From a virus, in IMG/VR virus record IMGVR_UViG_3300033182_001262, positions 1-25,856 of that record: a DNA stretch of 25,856 nucleotides. One strand, written 5' to 3'. Shown here piece after piece: positions 14,824 to 22,519 of this stretch; within the stretch, counting starts at the first letter, position 1, and every line of letters begins with the position of its first letter. Below the pieces are notes generated by a model that was not told where the DNA came from, searched no databases, and worked only from the letters and a program-made list of their open reading frames with translations. The translations under genes and the position numbers were made by a program.

Positions 14824-17277
14824 ATGGCTACACTAACATCACCAGGTGTATCGGTTACCATCTCAGACGAAAGCGCATACGCTTCTCCGGGTGCAGGCAC
14901 AGTACCTCTGATTATCCTTGCAACAGCAAACGATAAAACAGATCCAACTGGTGCAGCATCAGACGGAATTGCAGCAAGCACCAAGTCTTCGGCAGCCAAT
15001 GTACCAGTACTGGTTACTTCACAAAGAGAACTATCACAAAAATTTGGTAATGTCTCTTTTGCATCTACAGCAGGTGCAGAAACAAGCGAATACGGTCTAC
15101 TAGCAGCATACAGCTTCCTAGGACAAGGCGGTAGCGCATACATTCAACGTGCAGATATTGACCTATCGGCTCTAACTGCAACAACAACAGAACCAACTGC
15201 GGCATACAGCACAGCGGCAAGCATGTGGCTGGATACAAATGCCAGCAAGTATGGTATTCATCAATACGACGACAGCACAGGACTATGGAACAACGTAGAA
15301 CCAACTGTAGAAGTAAACCTTGATGCAACTGCTAATGAGGCAGGCGGCGACAACTATACACCAAGTGCCACAGTTGTTGACGGCGACTTCCTGGTTGTTG
15401 TACACGGCGATCAAGATGGTGATCTATCACTTGAATATTTCTACGGTGTAAGCAGTGCATGGGAAGTACTAGACAGTGACGCAGCATTGAGCTCAGGCGA
15501 AACTGTAACATATGCACCACACTACAGCCTACCAAGTTCACCAGGCGATGACGATATTTGGATCAAAACAACAAGACCTGCAAATGGTATTGATCTAAAG
15601 ATCTATACATTCAGCAACAGCAAGTTCAACTTGCAAACTGTTGTAGGTGTTACAAGTGCACTAACAGCTGGCAAATCAACTGCAATTGGCGACTTCCGCA
15701 AGCAAGACGGTACAAGCACAACTGCACTAACAGCTAGCGATGTAAGCGAAAATCAACTGCTACTTGACTTGGAAGTGAACACAAAAGCTGTAATCACTAT
15801 TCAGCAAGTTGACGGTGATGATGCACCAGAAAATCTAAGTGCATACACAAGCAAACTAGCACAAAACGACACGCCAACTGCAACAGCAGCAAACGGCACA
15901 TACTGGCATGATAGCACAGTAAACAGTCTAGACCTATACAAAGCAACATCAAGTGGTTGGGAAGCTGTAACTGCAACGTATTCAAGCAGTGAGCCAACAT
16001 CACCAAGCGACGGCGATGTTTGGGTTGACACAACTGGTGCAACAGGTGCTAACGAACGTGCATATCCAGCAATTTATGTGTATAACAACACATTGACTGA
16101 TTGGGTCAAGCACAGCAACACAGACCAAACCACAGAACGTGGTGTTCTATTTGCTGATATCACTGACACAGCAAGCGATAATACAAACGGTGGTTATGCA
16201 ACAGTAATCACAAATGGTCCAAGTCACACTGTTTATCCAACGGGTATGATGGCTGTGAACATGGGTCAAAGTAAAAACACTGTAAGATCGTACAACACCA
16301 CAGCAAGTGCATGGCGCAACGCAGCAGCTAACCACGCAGATGGTTCAGGTGCATTTGGACGTCTAGCACAGCGTAAAGTTGTTGCAAGCAAATTGCAAGC
16401 GGCAGCAGCAGCCAGTGAACTACTAGAAGAAACAATTGACTTCAAACTTATTGCAGCACCAGGTTATCCTGAACTAGCTGACGAAATGTACACAATCAGC
16501 AACAACAGAAACAACACAGCGTTTGTTATTGTTGACTCACCACTTCGTAAAACAGTAGCAGAAGCAATTACTTGGGTAAATGGTACAAGTGCAGATGAAA
16601 ACGGTGAAGACGGTCTAAACACCAAAAACACATATGCTGCAACATACTATCCAGCATTGAAAGCAACTAACCCAACTGACGGTAAAACAGTTGTTACATA
16701 TGCATCACACAGTGTACTATATCAGTATGCATACAACGACTCAATCAGCTACGAATGGTTTGCACCAGCTGGTCTAAACAGAGGTGTTGTAACAAATGCT
16801 AGCGGTGTAGGTTACATTGATGACGAAGGCGAGTTCAAAGCATTGAGTCTAAACAGCGGCGACAGAGATAAACTGTATGCAGCTAAACTAAACCCAATTG
16901 CAAACTTCCCAGGTACAGGCATTGTTCTATATGGACAAAAATCACTGCATGCAACAACAACTGCACTTGATCGTGTAAACGTTGCAAGATTGGTTGCACA
17001 CCTACGTGGACGCTTTGATGAGATTGCTCGTCCGTTCTTGTTTGAACAAAACGATCAATTGACACGTGACAGAGCAAGATTGGTATTCAATCGCTTCCTA
17101 GAAAACATTGCTAGCCAGCGTGGTATTACTGACTTTGCAGTTGTGTGTGATGAGTCAAACAACACACCAGCACGTATTGATGCAAACGAACTGTACATTG
17201 ATATCGCAATTGCTCCAACCAAGAGCATTGAGTTTATCTACATTCCAGTGCGTATTGTAGCAACAGGCACACTGTAA
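14824..17277 (+). CDS. gp18: Tail sheath protein gp18-like (817 aa)
   Basis: The N-terminus (MATLTSPGVSVTISDESAYA) and the C-terminal third identify a contractile sheath subunit: AAPGYPELADEM, NNTAFVIVDSPLRKTVAEAI, then YFNP-type WFAPAGLNRGVV, GTGIVLYGQKSLHATTTALD, RVNVARLVAHLRGRF, and LVFNRFLENIASQRGITDF through IEFIYIPVRIVATGTL. gp18 polymerises around the tube and contracts during injection. It is longer than T4 gp18 (659). Extra length falls in the protruding region, about residues 122-420, which holds four degenerate GDxWxxT-type beta modules with tryptophans at 135, 246, 361 and 400. The start has GGGA 5 nt upstream. A late promoter precedes it and a terminator follows, so gp18 is a largely self-contained high-output unit. 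Confidence 0.93.
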   Translation: MATLTSPGVSVTISDESAYASPGAGTVPLIILATANDKTDPTGAASDGIAASTKSSAANVPVLVTSQRELSQKFGNVSFASTAGAETSEYGLLAAYSFLGQGGSAYIQRADIDLSALTATTTEPTAAYSTAASMWLDTNASKYGIHQYDDSTGLWNNVEPTVEVNLDATANEAGGDNYTPSATVVDGDFLVVVHGDQDGDLSLEYFYGVSSAWEVLDSDAALSSGETVTYAPHYSLPSSPGDDDIWIKTTRPANGIDLKIYTFSNSKFNLQTVVGVTSALTAGKSTAIGDFRKQDGTSTTALTASDVSENQLLLDLEVNTKAVITIQQVDGDDAPENLSAYTSKLAQNDTPTATAANGTYWHDSTVNSLDLYKATSSGWEAVTATYSSSEPTSPSDGDVWVDTTGATGANERAYPAIYVYNNTLTDWVKHSNTDQTTERGVLFADITDTASDNTNGGYATVITNGPSHTVYPTGMMAVNMGQSKNTVRSYNTTASAWRNAAANHADGSGAFGRLAQRKVVASKLQAAAAASELLEETIDFKLIAAPGYPELADEMYTISNNRNNTAFVIVDSPLRKTVAEAITWVNGTSADENGEDGLNTKNTYAATYYPALKATNPTDGKTVVTYASHSVLYQYAYNDSISYEWFAPAGLNRGVVTNASGVGYIDDEGEFKALSLNSGDRDKLYAAKLNPIANFPGTGIVLYGQKSLHATTTALDRVNVARLVAHLRGRFDEIARPFLFEQNDQLTRDRARLVFNRFLENIASQRGITDFAVVCDESNNTPARIDANELYIDIAIAPTKSIEFIYIPVRIVATGTL

Positions 17278-17295
17278 ACCAACACAAAACACTGT

Positions 17296-17320
17296 AAAAC
17301 GGGTCCTTTGGGCCCGTTTT
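17296..17320 (+). terminator. Rho-independent terminator after gp18
   Basis: AAAACGGGTCC and GGGCCCGTTTT form an 11-bp stem (one G·T pair) around a TTT loop, with the TTTT of the right arm as the T-tract, 18 nt past the gp18 stop. It isolates gp18 from gp19, which has its own late promoter. Confidence 0.85.
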
Positions 17321-17353
17321 CCTTTGACCCTGGAAATTTTTTTACCGAGAAAT

Positions 17354-17361
17354 CATAAATA
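17354..17361 (+). promoter_or_regulatory. Late promoter element for gp19 (CATAAATA)
   Basis: CATAAATA 47 nt before the gp19 ATG and downstream of the gp18 terminator. The predicted leader (about 17367-17408) includes AAGGGAG at 17394-17400. Confidence 0.78.
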
Positions 17362-17408
17362 CTAACAGCGTAAGCACTATAAAACTTTTTACTAAGGGAG
17401 TAATTGAT

Positions 17409-18020
17409 ATGGGACTTAACAATTTTGGCGTGCCACTAAACGGTGCAACGGATACAACTGTAATGCCTAAGCTACAGTATCGTTTCCGTGTAACGTTTTC
17501 AGGGTTTGGTTCAAATACTGGAGGTATTTCCGAAGCAACACTAACACGCAACGTAATTACTGCAACTCGTCCTGCACTATCGCACGATGAGATCACACTA
17601 GACGTTTACAACTCACGCATCTATATGGCTGGCAAGCACACACTTGATCCAGTAACAATTGTACTACGTGACGATGTAAACAGTGAAACAATTAGAAATG
17701 TGAACCAACAGGTTCAAAAACAAATCGAACTAAACGATCAAGTTACAGCAGGCGCAGCAGCTGACTACAAGTTCACAACAAAAATTGACATGCTAAATGG
17801 TAGCCACGGTGGCGACAATAGCATTGTCATTGACAGTTATGAACTGTATGGTTGCTATCTACAGAACGTACAGTACGGTGACCTAAGCTATGCAGCAAGC
17901 GAACAAGTACAAGCTACATTGTCAATACGCTATGACAACTTCGATCACTTCTCATCGGGACAAACTACGTTTGAAGGCACAGGTGAAAACACTGAAGTAG
18001 CAACAAACGGCCCGGCGTAA
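17409..18020 (+). CDS. gp19: Tail tube protein gp19-like (203 aa)
   Basis: ATG 8 nt after AAGGGAG. Contains the tube-subunit layout PKLQYRFRVTFSGFG, RPALSHDEITLDVYNSRIYM followed by AGKHTLDPVTIVLRDDV, a helix around SETIRNVNQQVQKQIELND, and the C-terminal strands YELYGCYLQNVQYGDLSYA and VQATLSIRYDNFDHF. Hexameric rings of this protein stack to form the inner tail tube through which DNA passes. Slightly longer than T4 gp19 (163), normal for marine relatives. It lies between gp18 and a second gp19-like gene, in one transcription unit with its own late promoter. Confidence 0.92.
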   Translation: MGLNNFGVPLNGATDTTVMPKLQYRFRVTFSGFGSNTGGISEATLTRNVITATRPALSHDEITLDVYNSRIYMAGKHTLDPVTIVLRDDVNSETIRNVNQQVQKQIELNDQVTAGAAADYKFTTKIDMLNGSHGGDNSIVIDSYELYGCYLQNVQYGDLSYAASEQVQATLSIRYDNFDHFSSGQTTFEGTGENTEVATNGPA

Positions 18021-18037
18021 ACGCATAGGTATGTAGC

Positions 18038-18703
18038 ATGGGGATCAGGAATTATGCAATTGATTACTACTCTACTTCGACAGCTAGTGTAAAACTCCCT
18101 AAGCTGAAGTTCGCTCACGCAGTTCAGTTCATGGTTGATCCTGATATCCCATTGCTACAAGACCTTTACAGAGCAACACAAGGTTACACATTTGATGTAA
18201 CCAGTGTTACACTGCCTACTGTGACATACAACACAAACACAGTAAACAGTTACAACAAAAAGCATATATATCACACAAACAAGTCATATGCACCAGTTCA
18301 AATTACACTGCGTGATACAAGAGATAGTGCATTGAACGTTGGTCTTGCAGCATATGATCGTGTGTTTTTCAACAGTGCAGGACCTGACAGACCTACAGCA
18401 AGAAATGTATTGGGCTTTGGCAACACCGCAGAAGGCCTCAAACTAAACGATTCAAAAGATCCAATTCAACAGATCAATATCTTTACCTATCATCCAAATA
18501 AACAAAAAGTAGCTGATCAGTACAAGTTGATTAGGCCTATTGTTACCAACATTGCCAGAGACACTGTTTCATATGCAGATAGCAGTCCGATAGAAATCAG
18601 CATCACAGTTGAATATGAATACTATGATTATTCATTGGTAACTGATGCTCCGATACCAAGCACTATACAAAACGATAGATCAAGTGTACTAGGTCCTAAC
18701 TAA
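18038..18703 (+). CDS. Second tail-tube-like protein, gp19 paralogue (221 aa)
   Basis: The layout parallels gp19: KLPKLKFAHAVQFMVDPD at the first strand, FDVTSVTLPTVTYNTNTVNS, YNKKHIYHTNKSYAPVQITL then RDTRD (compare AGKHTLDPVTIVLRDDV), a helical stretch, PIQQINIFTYHPN, and the closing strand PIEISITVEYEYYDYS. Sequence identity to gp19 is low by eye. It could be a tube variant, a tube-terminator or initiator ring (T4 gp3 and gp54 are tube-associated), or a tail-tip protein. It follows gp19 after 17 nt with only a weak AGGT upstream and overlaps gp4 by TAATG. Virion location is well supported; the exact ring position is not. Confidence 0.75.
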   Translation: MGIRNYAIDYYSTSTASVKLPKLKFAHAVQFMVDPDIPLLQDLYRATQGYTFDVTSVTLPTVTYNTNTVNSYNKKHIYHTNKSYAPVQITLRDTRDSALNVGLAAYDRVFFNSAGPDRPTARNVLGFGNTAEGLKLNDSKDPIQQINIFTYHPNKQKVADQYKLIRPIVTNIARDTVSYADSSPIEISITVEYEYYDYSLVTDAPIPSTIQNDRSSVLGPN

Positions 18704-19149
18704 TGGCTAAGTATATCCAAGGCGCTTTTGAGCCGCAAAACCCTACAAAATATATCGGTAAACACACACCGAGATACCGCAGTGGTTGGGAATTGGCATT
18801 CATGCGCATGTGTGATAATCATCCCAACATCATTGCATGGGCCAGCGAATCACACAGAATACCATATGTGAATCCTGTAACAGGAAAAAGAACCACATAC
18901 GTACCAGATTTTTTTATGGTATACGAAGATAAAAATGGCAAGCGTCATGCAGAAGTAGTTGAAGTAAAACCCAACAGTCAAATCATGGGAAATGCTCGCA
19001 ACAAACACGACAAGATGCATGCAGTTGTCAATGAAGCAAAATGGCGTATGGCCAGCCAATGGGCACGATCACAAGGTCTAGGCTTTAGAGTTATTACAGA
19101 AAACGAAATTTTCAACAAGCCAAAAGGCAGCAAACGGAAAAAACGATGA
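18703..19149 (+). CDS. gp4: Head completion protein gp4-like, nuclease fold (148 aa)
   Basis: Matches T4 gp4 features: KYIGKHTPRYRSGWELAFMR with MCDNHPNIIAWASESHRIPY, then TTYVPDFFMVYEDKNGKRHA and EVVEVKPNSQ. D69 and E87-V-K89 form a PD-(D/E)xK-like constellation. In T4, gp4 (with gp2) is needed to finish heads before tail joining. The length (148) is close to T4 gp4 (about 150). The C-terminus is strongly basic (KPKGSKRKKR). It starts on TAATG shared with the tube paralogue and overlaps gp16 by ATGA, so translation is coupled. Placement next to the small terminase differs from coliphage T4. Confidence 0.85.
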   Translation: MAKYIQGAFEPQNPTKYIGKHTPRYRSGWELAFMRMCDNHPNIIAWASESHRIPYVNPVTGKRTTYVPDFFMVYEDKNGKRHAEVVEVKPNSQIMGNARNKHDKMHAVVNEAKWRMASQWARSQGLGFRVITENEIFNKPKGSKRKKR

Positions 19150-19661
19150 CCAAGAAACTAGAAGATGAATTCAATTTGCCTCCAATGAGTTACACAGAAC
19201 CAGACACAGGCGAAGAAGTCACAACAGAATTTACCACAACCGACATCATGGATGCAATTGGTGCAGCAGACAAAATTGATGCAGCACTGCCGCAGGTAAC
19301 TGGACTAGACTCGCTGGACAAAGACATGGACGAATATGCACAAAAAGCAATGAGTACGTTTGACGATCTAGTGTCATTGGGCAACAATGTAGAAGACCGT
19401 CATGCTGCAATGATATTTGATACAGCCAGCAAAATGATGACCAATGCTATTACAGCCAAAACAGCAAAGATGGACAAGAAGCTGAAGATGATTGAATTGC
19501 AAATGCGCAAAAGCAAATTGGATTTGGACGAGCGTAAATTTGCAGCCAGCGACAAAGGCGGTGCAGTAATACACCACGACAGTGAAGAGATTGTAGACAG
19601 CAGAAACAGCATGTTGGAAAGTCTCAAAAGTATTGCAGATAGCCTAAAAAACGATAAATAA
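19146..19661 (+). CDS. gp16: Small terminase subunit gp16-like (171 aa)
   Basis: The central segment (about residues 75-135) is characteristic of gp16: DDLVSLGNNVEDRHAAMIFD, ASKMMTNAITAKTAKMDKK and LKMIELQMRKSKLDLDERK form long helices that build the oligomeric ring. Length is near T4 gp16 (164). gp16 recognises or regulates concatemer DNA and stimulates the gp17 ATPase/nuclease. It is about 2.9 kb from gp17, separated by four other genes, whereas T4 has 16 and 17 adjacent. Starts on ATGA overlapping gp4; its last codons are overlapped by a late promoter for the next gene. Confidence 0.85.
   Translation: MTKKLEDEFNLPPMSYTEPDTGEEVTTEFTTTDIMDAIGAADKIDAALPQVTGLDSLDKDMDEYAQKAMSTFDDLVSLGNNVEDRHAAMIFDTASKMMTNAITAKTAKMDKKLKMIELQMRKSKLDLDERKFAASDKGGAVIHHDSEEIVDSRNSMLESLKSIADSLKNDK
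19653..19660 (+). promoter_or_regulatory. Late promoter element before the head-cassette genes (GATAAATA)
   Basis: GATAAATA overlaps the gp16 stop codon, 19 nt before the next ATG. Predicted +1 near 19666 leaves a 14-nt leader that still contains TGGAGA (19668-19673). Confidence 0.65.
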
Positions 19662-19679
19662 CTACAGTGGAGAAAAGAC

Positions 19680-20213
19680 ATGAATTATTTGAAAGCATAT
19701 CTCACTGAGTCTAAGAAAGATTACAAGTACAGAATCAAGACCACAGTTGAAGTAACAGACAATATGATGGATGCACTTGAAGAGCATCTAAAAAAGTACG
19801 ATGTCGCAGAAGTCAATACTCCTAAGAAAACAATACTACAGAGTGCTCCAATTGACTTCCCAGGCACACGTGGTGCGGAAGTGACGATTGTAGACATTAC
19901 CAGTAACGTTCCAGCAAGCCAATTTGCACTGATGACAGAAGTTTGCAAAATTTGGAATGCAGGCGAAAACCAAGTGAAAGTAAGAGCACACAACGAGCCA
20001 GCAATGGCACGTGAGCTAGCCGAAGAGGCAGCAAAAGAACAAGAAACAAAAGCACTGCTTGACGAAGAAACATATGAAGCAGATGCAAAAGAAACAGTCG
20101 ATCACAACGACTATTACGGCGAAGACTTCAAGGACAACTTCGTCAAGGAAATGATGAAATTACGTAGAGAGCAGCAACCAGAAGGTGTTGGCTACGAAGG
20201 AGAAAAGGCATGA
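19680..20213 (+). CDS. Uncharacterised protein with putative capsid-targeting N-terminus (177 aa)
   Basis: It begins MNYLKAYLTESKKDYKYRIK. The first ten residues end in L-T-E, resembling T4 internal-protein targeting peptides (MKTYQEFIAE in IPIII), which gp21 protease cuts after I/L-x-E. The core (residues 15-105) alternates strands and helices (YKYRIKTTVEVTDNMMDALE, APIDFPGTRGAEVTIVDITS) like one or two ferredoxin-like units; similar proteins occur widely in marine phages, function unknown to me. The last 70 residues are acidic and helical (ARELAEEAAKEQETKALLDE). Behind its own late promoter and Shine-Dalgarno; overlaps the next gene by ATGA. Internal head or scaffold protein is an inference. 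Confidence 0.75.
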   Translation: MNYLKAYLTESKKDYKYRIKTTVEVTDNMMDALEEHLKKYDVAEVNTPKKTILQSAPIDFPGTRGAEVTIVDITSNVPASQFALMTEVCKIWNAGENQVKVRAHNEPAMARELAEEAAKEQETKALLDEETYEADAKETVDHNDYYGEDFKDNFVKEMMKLRREQQPEGVGYEGEKA

Positions 20214-20716
20214 ACATCAACGACCTGCAGAAGCTAGCTGGCTTGCCAATCACTGAATGGGCCAATACACCTGCACATACAAATCACCCAGAACCAGAAG
20301 AAATCGACGTACCAGAAGCTGACGTAGATCAAAGTCTACGCCGCTACTTGAACGCTGATCCAATGCCAGTTACTGTAACTGAAGATCACACAGTTGAAGG
20401 TATGATGAAAAGTTTCAAAGATTACTTGGCAGAAGGTGAAGAAGAGCTCGAAGAAGGTCGCATGAAAGACTCAGTAATTCATGATTCAGAAACAATGTCA
20501 AAAGAAGAATTTGCTAAAAAACATGGCAAAGAATTAGCAGACGAGATGTACGAATCAGTAGAAGAAGTTGAAGCAGTTGAAGAAAAAGAAAAGGCTGATG
20601 AAAGCATGGATCCAGATATTGCAGCACTGAGAAAACTAGCCGGCATTGGCGAACAAACAACATCGCAGACGGTATCAGAAGATATTATTGCACTGAAAAA
20701 ACTAGCAGGTATCTAA
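20210..20716 (+). CDS. Acidic protein with repeated LxKLAGI motifs, candidate internal head/scaffold protein (168 aa)
   Basis: A very acidic, low-complexity protein (EGEEELEEGRMKD, VEEVEAVEEKEKADES). It starts MNINDLQKLAGLPITEWANT, an amphipathic peptide followed by I-T-E, a candidate prohead-protease site. A second FKDYLAEGEEE site (L-A-E) lies near residue 75. The motif DIAALRKLAGI occurs near residues 143-152 and again as DIIALKKLAGI at the extreme C-terminus, with the related LQKLAGL at the N-terminus. No enzymatic motif is seen. Composition resembles T4 small acidic head proteins such as gp67. It overlaps the previous gene by ATGA and is followed 1 nt later by a gene with the same C-terminal tail. 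Function not assigned. Confidence 0.75.
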   Translation: MNINDLQKLAGLPITEWANTPAHTNHPEPEEIDVPEADVDQSLRRYLNADPMPVTVTEDHTVEGMMKSFKDYLAEGEEELEEGRMKDSVIHDSETMSKEEFAKKHGKELADEMYESVEEVEAVEEKEKADESMDPDIAALRKLAGIGEQTTSQTVSEDIIALKKLAGI

Positions 20717-20717
20717 G

Positions 20718-21398
20718 ATGAGTTTAGCAGAGAGAATCAAACAGTATTTGGCAGAAGATATTGAAGAAGCAAGCATGGGCGCACCGGACTACAATCCAGC
20801 TGCTGGCAAATATGCTAGCAATATGGACTATGGCATGTTCACCGACGGTGGCAACGAAGAAGTAGAAGAAATTGTTGTTGCTGCATGTGACTTGGTCAAA
20901 GATGGTAAAATGGACAGCAGAAAAGCAGTTGATGCTGCAATGCAAATGCTAACCATGCTAGCAGACGATACTCCGCATGACGAAGCAGAAGATACCGATG
21001 TACGTGAAAGAGTAGCACGTGAAATCATGTCACGCTGTGATGACATGGATGAGTCTGTAGATGAAGCAGTAGGCGAACCAGCTTCACCAATTTATGATCT
21101 AATCGACGAAGTTGGATCACATCAGATTGTAATGGATGAACTAATACGTTACTTGGATGTTGACCAAATTGAAGAGTTTGTTGCAGATTTCCGTAGACAC
21201 CATGACATGAACGAAGCAGACGTTGAAGAAAACGCATTCAATCAAGCAGCCGCAGCGGCAGCAAGAGCACACAAAGATGAGTTTGAATTCAACGGTAAGA
21301 AATACAAGACCAAGATGAGCAAGGCAACTGCTCACGAACTAAATGATTCCGTTAGTAATGAAGACCTAGCAGCACTACGTAGGCTAGCAGGCATCTAA
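20718..21398 (+). CDS. Acidic protein sharing the ALRRLAGI tail, candidate head protein (226 aa)
   Basis: The N-terminus MSLAERIKQYLAEDIEEASM has a basic amphipathic helix ending in L-A-E, like a capsid-targeting peptide. Helical acidic regions follow (RKAVDAAMQMLTMLADDTPH, SHQIVMDELIRYLDVDQIEE, FVADFRRHHDMN). Then comes AFNQAAAAAARAHKDEFEFN with GKKYKTKM, a short segment I recall from other marine phage proteins. The protein ends NEDLAALRRLAGI, matching the tail of the preceding gene product. It starts 1 nt after the upstream stop and is closed by a terminator at 21410. Function unknown; membership in a matured internal-protein cassette is inferred from the shared terminal motifs and position between the terminase genes. 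Confidence 0.75.
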   Translation: MSLAERIKQYLAEDIEEASMGAPDYNPAAGKYASNMDYGMFTDGGNEEVEEIVVAACDLVKDGKMDSRKAVDAAMQMLTMLADDTPHDEAEDTDVRERVAREIMSRCDDMDESVDEAVGEPASPIYDLIDEVGSHQIVMDELIRYLDVDQIEEFVADFRRHHDMNEADVEENAFNQAAAAAARAHKDEFEFNGKKYKTKMSKATAHELNDSVSNEDLAALRRLAGI

Positions 21399-21409
21399 TC
21401 ATTTATACT

Positions 21410-21436
21410 AGGCTGCACAAGTTGCAGCCTTTTTTT
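21410..21436 (+). terminator. Rho-independent terminator closing the gp19-to-head-cassette unit
   Basis: AGGCTGCA (21410-21417) and TGCAGCCT (21423-21430) form an 8-bp stem with a 5-nt loop, followed by a T-run (21430-21436), 11 nt past the preceding stop. Confidence 0.88.
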
Positions 21437-21443
21437 CTGACTT

Positions 21444-21451
21444 GGTAAATA
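21444..21451 (+). promoter_or_regulatory. Near-consensus late promoter element (GGTAAATA)
   Basis: One mismatch to NATAAATA, placed 5 nt before ATG 21457, the same spacing as at gp13 and at the 24082 gene, and just after a terminator, where a new promoter is needed. No other promoter is apparent. Confidence 0.5.
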
Positions 21452-21456
21452 ATACT

Positions 21457-22518
21457 ATGAGAGCAAGACAATTTTTATTCGAGTATGACAATGTAGATCA
21501 GTTGAAAGCTGAGATCCTCAAAACGATCAACAGCATAGACACTGCGGCCGGCGATGAAAAAATGCAAAAGCAGAATGCCGAGCTGTTGGATCGTGTTTAC
21601 ACAATTCTCAACAAAAGCAACGTAGTAGACAGATTCCAGTCAGTACTTCCGTCGGTGTTGCGTGGCGAATACAACGATCAAGAAATTATGAAGATTGCTG
21701 GCAAGATCAGCGAAGCACCTATCAGCTACAAAGACAAAGTTCGTTTTGTGAGTAACTTGGAAAAAGACACTGTGATCAATCCTAAGGTTTTGATTACACC
21801 TGGTCAGTACACAATTGATGAACTGTGTAACAATGATCCTGTAAACAAGGCAATGTTTGATCATTTGAAAATTTACGGTGTTGGGCAAAAAATGAAAGGT
21901 CCAGCAGAACATGCTCTTGCTATTCTAAGTCAAAAAATATCAATTGAAGGCAAAGGCGATGTTACTATTGGCAATGTCGCTGTTGAAGTAAAAGCTGCTG
22001 TAGGTGAAAAACTTGGCAGCGGTGGTGGGCGTTTTGGCGAAACTGGCAGACTGCCAAGTAGACAAACAATGGTAGACATACTGCAAAGTTTTGAAGTGCT
22101 TGCACCCACAGTGAATCAATTCTTAGAACGTCAAGCTAGCATGAATGTAGAAACCTTTGTAAAACTTGTTGATCAAGTAAACCCAGATCCAAATACACGC
22201 AAAGCAATTGGTCAGAAAGTATTTGGTACAATATTTGGCAATGAAGCAGCACCTGTTGTTGATACATTTGCACGTGGTGCAAGTCCAGATGAAGTTCGTC
22301 GTGCATACATTGAAAGCAACTTCAACTGGTACAAGAACAGCGATATGGGCGGCGACTGGAGTGTATTGTGTAGCATCAGTTTTGCAAACAATTCAGTAGC
22401 AACTATTACATCAGGTGACGATCTTAGAAACATCACCATGTACAAAAAGAACCCTGCAATTATTACAACTGATAAGCCGCAGGAAATGTTGTTCCAATTC
22501 AATCCAAAGAACGCATAA
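21457..22518 (+). CDS. Uncharacterised protein with nuclease-like D…ExK motif and putative capsid-targeting N-terminus (353 aa)
   Basis: I choose ATG 21457 (MRARQFLFEYDNVDQL); the in-frame TTG at 21442 lies inside the late promoter. The first nine residues end L-F-E, again resembling a prohead-protease-cleaved targeting peptide. The middle holds KGDVTIGNVAVEVKAAVGEK (D168, E177, K179), a PD-(D/E)xK-like constellation, followed by a Gly-rich GSGGGRFGETGRLPSRQT segment. The N-terminal third is helical; the C-terminal part includes FNWYKNSDMGGDWSVLCSIS and NITMYKKNPA strands. I do not recognise a named family. Possibilities are a packaged or ejected nuclease, a terminase-associated factor, or a structural protein with a degenerate nuclease fold. 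It lies 1 nt before gp17. Confidence 0.75.
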   Translation: MRARQFLFEYDNVDQLKAEILKTINSIDTAAGDEKMQKQNAELLDRVYTILNKSNVVDRFQSVLPSVLRGEYNDQEIMKIAGKISEAPISYKDKVRFVSNLEKDTVINPKVLITPGQYTIDELCNNDPVNKAMFDHLKIYGVGQKMKGPAEHALAILSQKISIEGKGDVTIGNVAVEVKAAVGEKLGSGGGRFGETGRLPSRQTMVDILQSFEVLAPTVNQFLERQASMNVETFVKLVDQVNPDPNTRKAIGQKVFGTIFGNEAAPVVDTFARGASPDEVRRAYIESNFNWYKNSDMGGDWSVLCSISFANNSVATITSGDDLRNITMYKKNPAIITTDKPQEMLFQFNPKNA

Positions 22519-22519
22519 T

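Noticed and set aside
22415-22519. Upstream extension of gp17 into the preceding gene
   Set aside because: It would overlap about 100 nt of another real gene, and the extra residues (Cys/Leu/Arg rich) do not resemble terminase.
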